Assembly: GCA_946482625.1 (NCBI GenBank)
Contig: CAMLSH010000007.1
Location: 1 to 26,893 of the forward strand
Source of the DNA: an uncultured Opitutaceae bacterium
GTDB taxonomy: Bacteria; Verrucomicrobiota; Verrucomicrobiae; Opitutales; Opitutaceae
Length of the DNA: 26,893 nt
Reading direction: 5' to 3'
The position numbers were made by a program, and so were the translations under genes. Of the stretch, positions 1 to 7,848 are shown piece by piece. Numbering within the stretch: the first letter of the stretch is position 1; each line of letters begins with the position of its first letter. The notes beneath the pieces were generated by a model that worked only from the letters and a program-made list of their open reading frames with translations, searched no databases and was not told the origin of the DNA.

Positions 1-63
1 GTCTGCGATTAGCAGACACCTCCGCCCAAAAGCGAAGGCGATCAGCCGAAGCCGCACTCATAA

Positions 64-84
64 GATTTCGCCATTGGCGAAATC
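64..84 (-). terminator. Perfect hairpin downstream of the cyclase gene
   Basis: A perfect 9-bp inverted repeat with a 3-nt loop (GATTTCGCC-ATT-GGCGAAATC) lies 40 bp past the stop codon of the minus-strand cyclase gene. A second small hairpin (GTCTGC-N5-GCAGAC) lies at 1-17. Neither is followed by a clear T-run on the minus strand, so a rho-independent terminator is possible but not proven; a 3'-end stabilising hairpin is equally likely. Confidence 0.4.
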
Positions 85-123
85 CATTAGCGGTTCAACA
101 AGTCCGCGCGCACCGGTCCCGCA

Positions 124-2361
124 TCACTTCGTCTTCATCACAAACACGCCATCCCAATCCTTCGGCGGCGGCTGCAGCTTCATCACCGCGCAACGCTGCA
201 AGTACAGCAGCGACGGATTGATCTCCGTAAACTCATCCGGCTGCCGCGGCTCCAGCTTCGCCGAACGCTCGAACGCCGCGATCGCCCCGTCCCAATCCTG
301 GCGCAGGTATTTCTCCATACCCTCGACGAACAGCTGCGCGCATTCACGCGTCGACACAGAGACCGACTCCTTCAGTCCGAGAATCTCGAAAATCGGCACC
401 GGTTGCGAACGCCCCTTCACCACGATCCGGTCAAGGAAACGAAACACGCACCGGTCCCCCGCCAGCTCCGCGGCGTTCTTCGTCGCCTCCGTCACCAGCG
501 TGCCCGCGCCGTAACTACGCGCGCCACTCTCAAGCCGCGCCGCGAGATTCACCGTGTCGCCCATCATCGTGTAGTTGAAGCGGGTCAGCGATCCCATGTT
601 ACCCACGACCGCCGCGCCGCTGTTCAAACCGATACGCGTGTGCATATGCCCAACCGTCGCCGGCCACTTCGATCCGGCCGAAGTCCATCTCTTGCGCAAC
701 TCATCCAGCCGCTGCTGCACGAGCTGCGACGCGACGCACGCGCGGTACGCATGATCGGCAAATTCCACCGGCGCTCCGAACATAGCCACCACCGCGTCGC
801 CGATGTACTTGTCGAGCGTGCCGCCCTGCGCCGTCACGATGTCCGTGCAGGCCGTGAGGTATTCATTCATCAACTCCACCAACTGGTCGGGCGGCAGTTT
901 CTCGGCGAACGTCGAGAAGCCTTCGATATCGCTGAAATACGCCGTGATCTGCGCCTCCACGCCGCCGAGCCGCGGTTCTTCGCCCGACTCGACCATCCGG
1001 TTTACCAGCTCGGGCGACACATACGTCCCAAACATTCCCTTGATACGCCCGCGCTGCTTCTCTTCGACGACCAGTTGCCAGATCAATGCTGCGAAACTCG
1101 TCGTAAACGCTGCGCCGAGCGGAGCCACCAGCGGTAGCACCGCGTGCGTCCGCGAGAAAATCCAAAACGCCGCCAGCACATAACCGGCGAGCAACAAAAC
1201 CGCGCCCACCTTGCGCACCGCGCCCCAACGCCCCGAAGCCAGCACCAGCGCGCACACCGCCGCCGTCAGTCCCAACACGATCCCAACCACGCCAGCCGGC
1301 GAAATCCGGTGAAGGTATTTTCCCGATACGATCGTCTTGAGCAGATTTCCGTGAATCCCGACGCGCGGCACCGGATGCGGATCGAGCGGCGTCGGCGCGA
1401 GATCTTGCAGCAGCGGATCCACCGGACCAATGAGGACGACCGCGCCGTCGAACCGCTGGAAAAACTCCGTCGCGGCCGCCCGCTCTTCGGCATTCTCCGA
1501 ACCCAACATTTGTCCAGCGACGAGCACGTGAGAGAAACTCGCCCGAACATTGCGCTCGGGCGAATCCCACCGCGAAAACCAGTTCACCTCCAGATCGCGG
1601 CCCTTTTCGAGTGGCACACTCGCGAGTACGAAGCCGTCGCCGCGCACGAGATCGAGCCTGTCGTTGGAGATTTTCGCGGCGTCGCGCGGCAGTCCCCAGT
1701 AGAGACGCGCCAGCTCCACGCCCATATGGAAAAACGGCCCGTCCTGCGTATTCGCGAAGAGCGGCACTTTTCGCGTTCCGCCGTCGATCGTATCGATCAA
1801 TCCCATCATCGGCGCGTGTTTGACGATCACGCCTTCCCGGAATTCCGGCCGCTCCGGTGGCAGCACTTGCGCAGACGGTGTGTCCGCATCGGGCAACTCG
1901 CGCACGATCGGCCGGCCGTTGATGTCGCGATCCTCCGCTGCCGCATAGGCAGCCGCGACGACCACCGGCACGGGCGGATAGGTGTCGAGCAGCCGTTTCA
2001 GTTTGTCCGTGCCTTGGGAAAACCTCGTCTCATCCACGAGCTCGGGTTTTCCTTTCTCGGAGAAAACATAATCGACGCCCACCGCCTTCGCTTTTCCCGC
2101 CGCCAACAACGCCGCGCATACCTCGGCATAATACGCCCGATCCCACGGCTGATTGCCGATGTCGGTGATCGATTTCGAATCCACATCGACGTACGCCACC
2201 TTCACCGGCGCATCGATCTCACCGCGAAAACGGAAGCGCCAGTCGAGCGACTTGAGCTCCAAAAAATTAATCCAGCCGAGAAACTGCGCCGCACACCACA
2301 ACGCCGGGATGGGCAATAACAGGAGCCAGCGGAGGTATGTTAGCTTCTTGGGCCGGGCCAC
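124..2361 (-). CDS. CHASE2-domain class III adenylate cyclase
   Basis: A 745-residue membrane sensor expected to make cAMP from ATP. One N-terminal membrane helix (about residues 10-30) leads into a large extracytoplasmic CHASE2 sensor domain (about 35-345). Three membrane helices follow (about 355-435), then a cytoplasmic class III cyclase domain (about 465-660). Visible catalytic residues are metal-binding D478 (FSDIEGF) and D522 (KYIGDAVVAMFG), the purine-specifying pair K518/T598 typical of bacterial adenylate cyclases, and transition-state residues N605 and R609 (GDTVNLAARLE). The C-terminal 80 residues look TPR-like. Translation starts at GTG; no nearby ATG fits better. It is the last gene of a probable ligase-like/fecR/cyclase operon, 146 bp behind fecR. 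CHASE2 ligands are generally unknown, so the signal cannot be named. Confidence 0.93.
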   Translation of the reverse strand: MARPKKLTYLRWLLLLPIPALWCAAQFLGWINFLELKSLDWRFRFRGEIDAPVKVAYVDVDSKSITDIGNQPWDRAYYAEVCAALLAAGKAKAVGVDYVFSEKGKPELVDETRFSQGTDKLKRLLDTYPPVPVVVAAAYAAAEDRDINGRPIVRELPDADTPSAQVLPPERPEFREGVIVKHAPMMGLIDTIDGGTRKVPLFANTQDGPFFHMGVELARLYWGLPRDAAKISNDRLDLVRGDGFVLASVPLEKGRDLEVNWFSRWDSPERNVRASFSHVLVAGQMLGSENAEERAAATEFFQRFDGAVVLIGPVDPLLQDLAPTPLDPHPVPRVGIHGNLLKTIVSGKYLHRISPAGVVGIVLGLTAAVCALVLASGRWGAVRKVGAVLLLAGYVLAAFWIFSRTHAVLPLVAPLGAAFTTSFAALIWQLVVEEKQRGRIKGMFGTYVSPELVNRMVESGEEPRLGGVEAQITAYFSDIEGFSTFAEKLPPDQLVELMNEYLTACTDIVTAQGGTLDKYIGDAVVAMFGAPVEFADHAYRACVASQLVQQRLDELRKRWTSAGSKWPATVGHMHTRIGLNSGAAVVGNMGSLTRFNYTMMGDTVNLAARLESGARSYGAGTLVTEATKNAAELAGDRCVFRFLDRIVVKGRSQPVPIFEILGLKESVSVSTRECAQLFVEGMEKYLRQDWDGAIAAFERSAKLEPRQPDEFTEINPSLLYLQRCAVMKLQPPPKDWDGVFVMKTK

Positions 2362-2423
2362 GACGCGCGAACGTAGGTGCCGCCTCGCGCCTGCGCCAGT
2401 CCGTAGTTGCTTCGCGGATCAAA

Positions 2424-2448
2424 TCGCCGGCGAGCCGACCGCGTCGGC
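2424..2448. other. Two adjacent hairpins in the fecR-cyclase gap
   Basis: The 146-bp gap between fecR and the cyclase gene contains the palindrome TCGCCGGCGA (2424-2433) directly followed by the 6-bp stem GCCGAC-CGC-GTCGGC (2434-2448). No T-run follows on the minus strand. It could fold in the operon mRNA and modulate read-through or mRNA stability; this role is inferred only from the inverted repeats. Confidence 0.35.
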
Positions 2449-2507
2449 GTGCGTTTCGCTTCTCCACGGCTGCGGTGCTCCGGCACTCACGCGCCGAAAT
2501 CACTCAA

Positions 2508-3452
2508 TCAGCCCCTTGGCTGTCCGTCCGTCGGCGAGGTGCGGGCGGGCGGAAGCTGCGGCCCGGGCGACGGTGAAATCGGCGATGTCGGCTCGGACGT
2601 TTGCGCCACCGCTTCGGTAGCCGTGCCGCCCGCCGCTCCGCCAGATCCTGCGCTCGCGCCAGTCGAAGACGAGGAAACCGTCATGGAGCCAACCGTGGTC
2701 AGCATCTGTTGCACGAGTTGAAACAAAGACGCCTGCACCGAAGCCGGCACATCCGTCGGTTCGCCCACAGACGGGATCGCGCCGACTTCGCCGGTGCGGC
2801 CGTTGTATTCGATTCCCGTTACGACGACCTGCTTGCCCTGCGGAACGATCACGGGGCGGCTGCGACTGCCAAAAGTCTGCTCAATGACGCCCTCGAGCAT
2901 CACCAGCGCGAACGAGGCGCGCTCGCCTTCAGGGCGAAACGCGATCCGGAAAGCGGTCCCGCGAATACCGGCGGCGCCGACCGGCGTTTTGATGGAAAAA
3001 GATGAGCCCGCGCCCTTATTGAGCTTCTTCACGTCGGAGATGAGTTCGCCGCGCACAAGATTGAGCCGCGTCGTGGACGTGGAGGGCTCGGCGGTCAGCG
3101 CGTTCATCTTGTACGATTCGCCGAAGGGCTGCTGGGAAAATTGTTCAAGCGCCAAGACCGAGTCCGCTCCGAGAGAAACCGTGGCGCCGTTGGACAAAAC
3201 AAACAGTACACTCGCGCCAGCGCCTGTCGTGATGACCTGGCCTTCCGTGAGCAGGGATCCGTTCCGCACCGGGAAACGCAGTCCATCGGCCGGATTCACC
3301 GCAAACGCTTCGCCGGTCACGCGGGCCACCAAGATGCGTCCGGACGGCTGGGTCGCGGCTGTTCCGCCTGCCGCCGGTTGCGCAAACGCTCCGTCCGTTG
3401 CGGTGAACAGAAGGGCGATGGCAAAAAACCAACGGTTGAGGTGGCGGAGCAT
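2508..3452 (-). CDS. Secreted FecR-domain protein
   Basis: A 314-residue exported protein. Residues 1-25 form a signal peptide with a probable cleavage site after AFA. A FecR domain fills about residues 38-200 and contains the family signature TPVGAAGIRGTAF and the preceding glycine-rich beta-repeat (SNGATVSLGADS). The C-terminal 70 residues are low complexity, rich in Ser, Gly and Pro. Classical FecR is an inner-membrane anti-sigma regulator paired with FecI and a TonB receptor. Here there is no membrane helix after the signal peptide, no cytoplasmic anti-sigma domain and no FecI or TonB-receptor neighbour. The partner is instead the CHASE2 cyclase 146 bp downstream. I infer a periplasmic or surface accessory, perhaps a ligand for the cyclase sensor domain. 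It starts 31 bp after the ligase-like gene ends. Confidence 0.88.
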   Translation of the reverse strand: MLRHLNRWFFAIALLFTATDGAFAQPAAGGTAATQPSGRILVARVTGEAFAVNPADGLRFPVRNGSLLTEGQVITTGAGASVLFVLSNGATVSLGADSVLALEQFSQQPFGESYKMNALTAEPSTSTTRLNLVRGELISDVKKLNKGAGSSFSIKTPVGAAGIRGTAFRIAFRPEGERASFALVMLEGVIEQTFGSRSRPVIVPQGKQVVVTGIEYNGRTGEVGAIPSVGEPTDVPASVQASLFQLVQQMLTTVGSMTVSSSSTGASAGSGGAAGGTATEAVAQTSEPTSPISPSPGPQLPPARTSPTDGQPRG

Positions 3453-3483
3453 GGGCAGAAAAACGGGTAAGAACGAAACGGCA

Positions 3484-5376
3484 CTAAGGAGCGGAACTTA
3501 AGCGTTGTCGCAAAGATTTGGCAGCTAGGTAGGCAGGGTCAAGGCGCAAGCAGGTCTCAACCGCGACTTCCGCGAGCTTTTTTGCCCTAGGATTTAGACT
3601 GAGGTGATATGCCTGGTGGTACCAGACCAGCGAGTTGGCAGGAGCCAAGGTCAGCGCCCTCAAAAACGCTTCGCTGCCTTCATTCCATCTGCCCTGCATG
3701 TCGAGCGCGACGCCCAGCCGAATCCAGAACTCCGGCACGGCATCGGAATGTGCAAGCGCCTGACGGGCAGCGCGCTCCGCCTCTTTTCCCAAGTCGCGTT
3801 GGCTGTTCGGCGCGAGGTGCGACCAAAGCGCCGACGCATACGCCGCATCCGCCCACGCCTGGCCATTCGACTCATCGAACGCCAAGGCCTCCCCGAAAAG
3901 AGCGCGCGCCTCGGTCAACGCGTCCTTTTGCTGGTTCAAGGTGGGATTCGGGTTTAGGGCGAGCGCGTCGATTTTCTGCCGGCCCGCATATCGCGACGCC
4001 TCGGCCTGATACGCCGGGAGCGTCACCGCCAGCGTCAGCACCACCACGCCCACCGCCCCGACGATCCCGCCAAGCTGTTTCATCGGGTCCGGGCTTCCCG
4101 CCGCAGGCGACGGCCAGTGACGTCGAAGTACCTCCGCTGCCGCAATCGCCAGCATCATCCCGAGTGCCGGGATCTTCAGGTGGAAGTCCACAAAACTGGC
4201 CGCGGCAAACGCGAGCAGCCCGACACTCACTGCATGCGTAAAGTCCGGGGCCCGCCACCCGACGTTGACCTCGGCAATCGGCGGCGAAGCCGACGCGCGC
4301 GCGGCCACTTTCCACGCCACCATCGCAACTGCGCCGAAAAATAAAACAAAGCCCACCAGCCCGTAATCGCTCAACGTGTTCAGGTACTCGTTGTGCGTCC
4401 ACTGGGGCTCGTCGTTGAACCGCTCCGGACGGTGCCGTTCGAACAGCGTGTTGAAACTCCCCGCGCCCGTGCCCAGCACCGGCGCACTGCTAAAAAGCTC
4501 CGCGGATGCCTCCCAAAGAACCGGCCGCGAGCGTTCGCCGCGATCTCCGGCAAGGCTGTCGAGACGCGCCTTCACCAGCGGCACAGTCGAATAAAGCGCC
4601 GCCCCCACCATGAGCACCGCCCCCAGCGCCGTCGCCGATAACAGAATACGCGATGCCCACGTCTGGCTGCGCGCAAACAGCGGCCAGCACGCCAGCGCGA
4701 GTGCGAGCGCCAGCCAGCCGCCCCGGCTGATGGTCAGGCCGATGCCGAACAACAACACCAGCGCGAGATAACCAAAAAGTATGCGCTGCACCGCCCCCGC
4801 CCCACGCTGCCACGCCAGCGAAAGCACCGGCGGGATGACCAGCGCGAGCAGCGCCGCGAAGTTATTGGGATTCCCGAAGCAGCCGCTCGCCCGGCCGATG
4901 TACTGAGCAACTTGGGTCCGGTCCATCATCAACCAGTCCGGTGCGATGAACCGTTGGTAAGCGGCGAGCACCACCGCAAAAATCGCCAGCGCCAAGCCCG
5001 TACCCAGCACCGCGAGTCGCGGCCACGGATGCCGCAGGCCGTTGAGCGCCATCCAAAAGACCGCGATCATCTGCGCCCAGCCGAGCCAGTCGCGTTTCCC
5101 GATCCACGGCACCGGCGTAACCGCCAGCACGCTAATCGCCGCGTATCCGAGAAACGGCAACAGCCAGAAACCCGCCGCGTGCGGACGCTCGCCCGCCCAC
5201 GCCGAAAGCACCAATTGCAACGCGAGCGTCACCCCGGTGAGCGCCCAGCTCAGCACCATCGTCTCCGCCCGCACCCCGCCGAGGCAGAGCGTCGTCCACG
5301 CAAGATTTCCCGCGAGCAGCCCCGCGATAATCCATTCGCCAGAAGGGACGGCCGGGGAATTTTCAGAGGATGCCAT
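3484..5376 (-). CDS. O-antigen ligase/polymerase-like membrane protein with TPR tail
   Basis: A 630-residue polytopic inner-membrane protein. About ten or eleven hydrophobic segments occupy residues 12-450. The Wzy_C/WaaL-type signature is present: a motif GTGAGSFNTLF, then the conserved histidine H328 in THNEYLNTLSDYGLVG within the large loop before the late membrane helices. The family transfers or polymerises lipid-linked glycans on the periplasmic side, or O-glycosylates proteins. The last 130 residues contain TPR-like helices (residues about 500-625), an arrangement common in unassigned WaaL/PglL-like proteins. No glycosyltransferase or polysaccharide cluster is adjacent, so the substrate is unknown. 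The leader just before the ATG is pyrimidine-rich and lacks a Shine-Dalgarno site. It is the first gene of the minus-strand group with fecR and the cyclase. Confidence 0.88.
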   Translation of the reverse strand: MASSENSPAVPSGEWIIAGLLAGNLAWTTLCLGGVRAETMVLSWALTGVTLALQLVLSAWAGERPHAAGFWLLPFLGYAAISVLAVTPVPWIGKRDWLGWAQMIAVFWMALNGLRHPWPRLAVLGTGLALAIFAVVLAAYQRFIAPDWLMMDRTQVAQYIGRASGCFGNPNNFAALLALVIPPVLSLAWQRGAGAVQRILFGYLALVLLFGIGLTISRGGWLALALALACWPLFARSQTWASRILLSATALGAVLMVGAALYSTVPLVKARLDSLAGDRGERSRPVLWEASAELFSSAPVLGTGAGSFNTLFERHRPERFNDEPQWTHNEYLNTLSDYGLVGFVLFFGAVAMVAWKVAARASASPPIAEVNVGWRAPDFTHAVSVGLLAFAAASFVDFHLKIPALGMMLAIAAAEVLRRHWPSPAAGSPDPMKQLGGIVGAVGVVVLTLAVTLPAYQAEASRYAGRQKIDALALNPNPTLNQQKDALTEARALFGEALAFDESNGQAWADAAYASALWSHLAPNSQRDLGKEAERAARQALAHSDAVPEFWIRLGVALDMQGRWNEGSEAFLRALTLAPANSLVWYHQAYHLSLNPRAKKLAEVAVETCLRLDPAYLAAKSLRQRLSSAP

Positions 5377-5465
5377 GCGCTACGGAGGAGGTAGTGGACG
5401 ATTCTGCGTATGTGGATGACAAGGTGATTGTTGTTACGCGCTGCATCGGCGCGCCCGCCGGTTTC

Positions 5466-6164
5466 TCAACCGTTCGAACAACTCAAGACGTACCCCTGCC
5501 CCTGCACGCGTTTCAGCCAGCGAGGATTCTCGCCGCTGTCGCCGATTTTTTTCCGCAACCGCCAGATGTGCGTATCCACCGTCCGGGTGGAGGGGAAATA
5601 CGTGTACCCCCAGACCGCATCGAGCATCTGCTCGCGCGAAACCGCTCCGCCGAGATTTCCCGCAAAAAGTTCGAGCAATGCATACTCGGTCCGAGTGAGC
5701 GCCACATCCTCCCCGCCGCGACGCGCGGTCTTCTGATCCAGATCGACCACTAATTCGTCAAACCGCAGCACCCGGCTCGCCGGCGCCTGACGCGTATGCT
5801 TGCGCAAGAGCGCGTGGACTCGCGCGAGCAACTCGTCGCGATCAAATGGCTTCCCAAGATAATCGTCAGCGCCCGCCATCAAGCCCTTCACCCGCTCCGG
5901 CGTCTCCGACCGTGTGGTCAGCATCAGCACCGGCACGTTGATCCCGAGTCGTCGCATTTCCTCCACCGCTTCGAGGCCGCCCAGCCTGGGCATCATCACG
6001 TCGATGATGATCAGCGCCGGCTTTTCCTTCAGCGCGACCTCAACTCCCTGCGCGCCATCGACCGCCTCCAACACGCGATAGCCCGGCGCCTGCAAACAAC
6101 GTACGACGCTCGCGCGAATCGCGCCGTCGTCGTCGATCACCAAAATCCGGGGTAACGTACTCAT
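5466..6164 (-). CDS. OmpR/PhoB-family response regulator (orphan)
   Basis: A 232-residue transcription factor. The N-terminal receiver (about residues 6-118) has the acidic pocket D11-D12, phospho-acceptor D55 (IIIDVMMP), the conserved TT at 83-84 and K105 (LGKPFD). The C-terminal winged-helix domain (about 135-230) shows the typical EYALLELF, REQMLDAVWG and RTVDTHIWRLRKKIG elements. The reading frame extends upstream to 6341, but the first 59 codons look non-coding and the ATG at 6164 begins exactly at the family N-terminus (STLPRILVIDDD). No kinase gene follows it; the nearest kinases are divergent at 6395. Two or three GTGAC repeats with about 11-bp period lie 80-110 bp upstream of its start, in the form a PhoB-like dimer would bind, suggesting autoregulation (inference). 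Confidence 0.93.
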   Translation of the reverse strand: MSTLPRILVIDDDGAIRASVVRCLQAPGYRVLEAVDGAQGVEVALKEKPALIIIDVMMPRLGGLEAVEEMRRLGINVPVLMLTTRSETPERVKGLMAGADDYLGKPFDRDELLARVHALLRKHTRQAPASRVLRFDELVVDLDQKTARRGGEDVALTRTEYALLELFAGNLGGAVSREQMLDAVWGYTYFPSTRTVDTHIWRLRKKIGDSGENPRWLKRVQGQGYVLSCSNG

Positions 6165-6245
6165 CCAGGTGTGCCGCGCGCAACCGTGACGCATCCGCGC
6201 CTGATGCGAAAGCTCATATCCAGCGTGCGCGGCCCGTCCTCCGCA

Positions 6246-6271
6246 GTGACGGTTTGTGACAGCTTCGTGAC
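6246..6271. promoter_or_regulatory. GTGAC direct repeats, Pho-box-like, between divergent regulator and kinase operon
   Basis: The 230-bp divergent gap 6165-6394 holds three copies of GTGAC at 6246-6250, 6256-6260 and 6267-6271, with periods of 10 and 11 bp. On the minus strand the centre reads CTGTCACAAACCGTCACT, close in layout to the PhoB box (7-bp direct repeats, 4-bp A/C-rich spacer). The same layout recurs at 13502-13519 before cheW. OmpR/PhoB regulators are known to bind such head-to-tail repeats, and the gene on one side encodes one. Confidence 0.5.
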
Positions 6272-6394
6272 GCCTCGGGGCGTCGGGATGTGCGATGATG
6301 CCTTCATGATAACAACGTGTTGCGCCCTCCTTCATCGGCACGGACAGCCGTTTTTGATCCCCAAAAACACCGCCCGACTCACCGCTGCCCGCCC

Positions 6395-7693
6395 ATGACT
6401 TCCCCCAAGCTCCTCCTCGTGGAAGACGAATTGCTCGTCGCCCTGGACGTCCGCCGCCGTCTCGAATCCGCCGGCTACACCGTCTGCGGCATCGCCATGT
6501 CAGGCGACGAAGCCATCGCCCAGGCCCGCGAGTTGAAGCCTAACCTCGTGCTCATGGACATCCAGCTTCAAGGCGATCTGGATGGTATCGAGACCGCGGA
6601 TATCATCCGCACCCAGCTCGATCTCCCGGTCATTTTCGTCACCGCCAACGCCGACGCCTCCACCCGTGCGCGCGCCCAAGCCACCGCGCCGTTTAACTTC
6701 CTCGTAAAACCGATCAAGGAGCGCGAACTCACCTTCAGCATCGAGATGGCCCTGCATCATCACTCGGCGCAAAAACAGCTGCGCGAGATGCGCGATGAGT
6801 TGGAGATGCGGGTCGAGCTCCGCACCGCTGCCTACCGCCGCATCAACAACGAGCTCAAAGATGAAATCGGCCGTCACGCCGAAACCGTGAAAGCCCTCGA
6901 ACACGCCCGCGATGCCGCGCTCTCCGCCAGCCGCGCCAAAAGCCAGTTCCTCGCCTGCATCAGCCACGAGCTCCGTACGCCGATGAACAGCATTCTCGGC
7001 ATGACGGAGGTCATGCTCGACGAGGCCCGCAGCGAGGCCAATCGCGACTGCCTCGCGGTGATCCGCGATTCCGCCGAGAGCCTGCTCGGGTTGATCAACA
7101 ACCTCCTCGACTACTCCAAGGCGCAGGCCGGCAAGATCGAGCTCACGCCATGCAGTTTCGATCTGCGCAACCAGTTCAACAGCCTCCTCGTCACCCTCGA
7201 ACAGCACGCCCGCCAAAAGAAACTCCAGCTTACCTCCGAGATCTCCCCCGACGTGCCCGCGCTCGTCATGGGCGATCCACTACGCCTCGCCCAGATACTC
7301 ATCAATCTCGTGGGCAACGCCATCAAGTTCACCGACGAAGGCGAGATCGACCTCCAGATCGGAGTCCGCGCCCGCGACGCCCGACGCCTCTGCTTGGAGG
7401 TTTCCGTGCGCGATACCGGCATCGGCATCCCCGAGGAAAAACAGCGCGGCATCTTCGAACCGTTTACCCAGGCGGACAACTCCGACACCCGCCGCCACGA
7501 CGGCGCAGGCCTAGGACTTTCGATCTGCGAACAGCTCGTCACCCTCATGGGCGGCCGCATCTGGGTCCACAGCAAGCCCGGCCACGGCAGCACGTTTCAC
7601 TTTCTCGTGTGGCTGGAAGTCCCAGAGGTCCAGACACATGCCGCCATCGCCCCTTTCCCGACAGGGCAAAAAACGCCCAGCATCTCCGCTTAA
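6395..7693 (+). CDS. Receiver-histidine kinase (REC-coiled coil-HisKA-HATPase)
   Basis: A 432-residue soluble kinase with no membrane segment. The receiver is at the N-terminus (about residues 5-120), with E10-D11, phospho-acceptor D55 (LVLMDIQLQG), a conserved Thr (VTANAD) and a Lys (LVKPIKERE). A coiled-coil linker (about 130-180) joins it to HisKA with H191 (ISHELRTPMNS) and an HATPase domain (N-box LINLVGNAIKFTDEG, G1 DTGIGIP, G2 GAGLGLSI). Having the receiver before the kinase suggests it receives a phosphoryl group from another kinase, or gates its own activity. The upstream in-frame extension to 6317 was rejected because ATG 6395 matches the receiver start. It is the first of three co-directional kinase genes and shares its receiver type with the third (11424). 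Confidence 0.93.
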   Translation: MTSPKLLLVEDELLVALDVRRRLESAGYTVCGIAMSGDEAIAQARELKPNLVLMDIQLQGDLDGIETADIIRTQLDLPVIFVTANADASTRARAQATAPFNFLVKPIKERELTFSIEMALHHHSAQKQLREMRDELEMRVELRTAAYRRINNELKDEIGRHAETVKALEHARDAALSASRAKSQFLACISHELRTPMNSILGMTEVMLDEARSEANRDCLAVIRDSAESLLGLINNLLDYSKAQAGKIELTPCSFDLRNQFNSLLVTLEQHARQKKLQLTSEISPDVPALVMGDPLRLAQILINLVGNAIKFTDEGEIDLQIGVRARDARRLCLEVSVRDTGIGIPEEKQRGIFEPFTQADNSDTRRHDGAGLGLSICEQLVTLMGGRIWVHSKPGHGSTFHFLVWLEVPEVQTHAAIAPFPTGQKTPSISA

Positions 7694-7848
7694 GCCGCGC
7701 CCCTTCAAAACCGATATCCATCTATGCGATCTCACTCATCGGCTCCACCGCCACGCGTCCGGCCATCTCCAGCCGCCGCCGGGCTTGCCGTGATTTCGAA
7801 CCCGCTCAGCCCGCTTTTCGCCCCCTTTTCCGCGGGAGCCTGAATCCT

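Noticed and set aside
403..2319. Long plus-strand open frames (403-1137 and 1144-2319) opposite the cyclase
   Set aside because: Arg/His-rich translations typical of antisense frames in GC-rich genes; the minus-strand cyclase carries clear catalytic motifs.
6165..6341. 59-codon N-terminal extension of the response regulator
   Set aside because: No domain similarity, crosses the GTGAC repeats; the receiver begins at the ATG at 6164.
7150..7848. N-terminal extension of the LOV kinase frame
   Set aside because: It overlaps the HATPase part of the upstream kinase and its translation is Arg/Pro-rich without domain similarity; ATG 7849 has a ribosome binding site.
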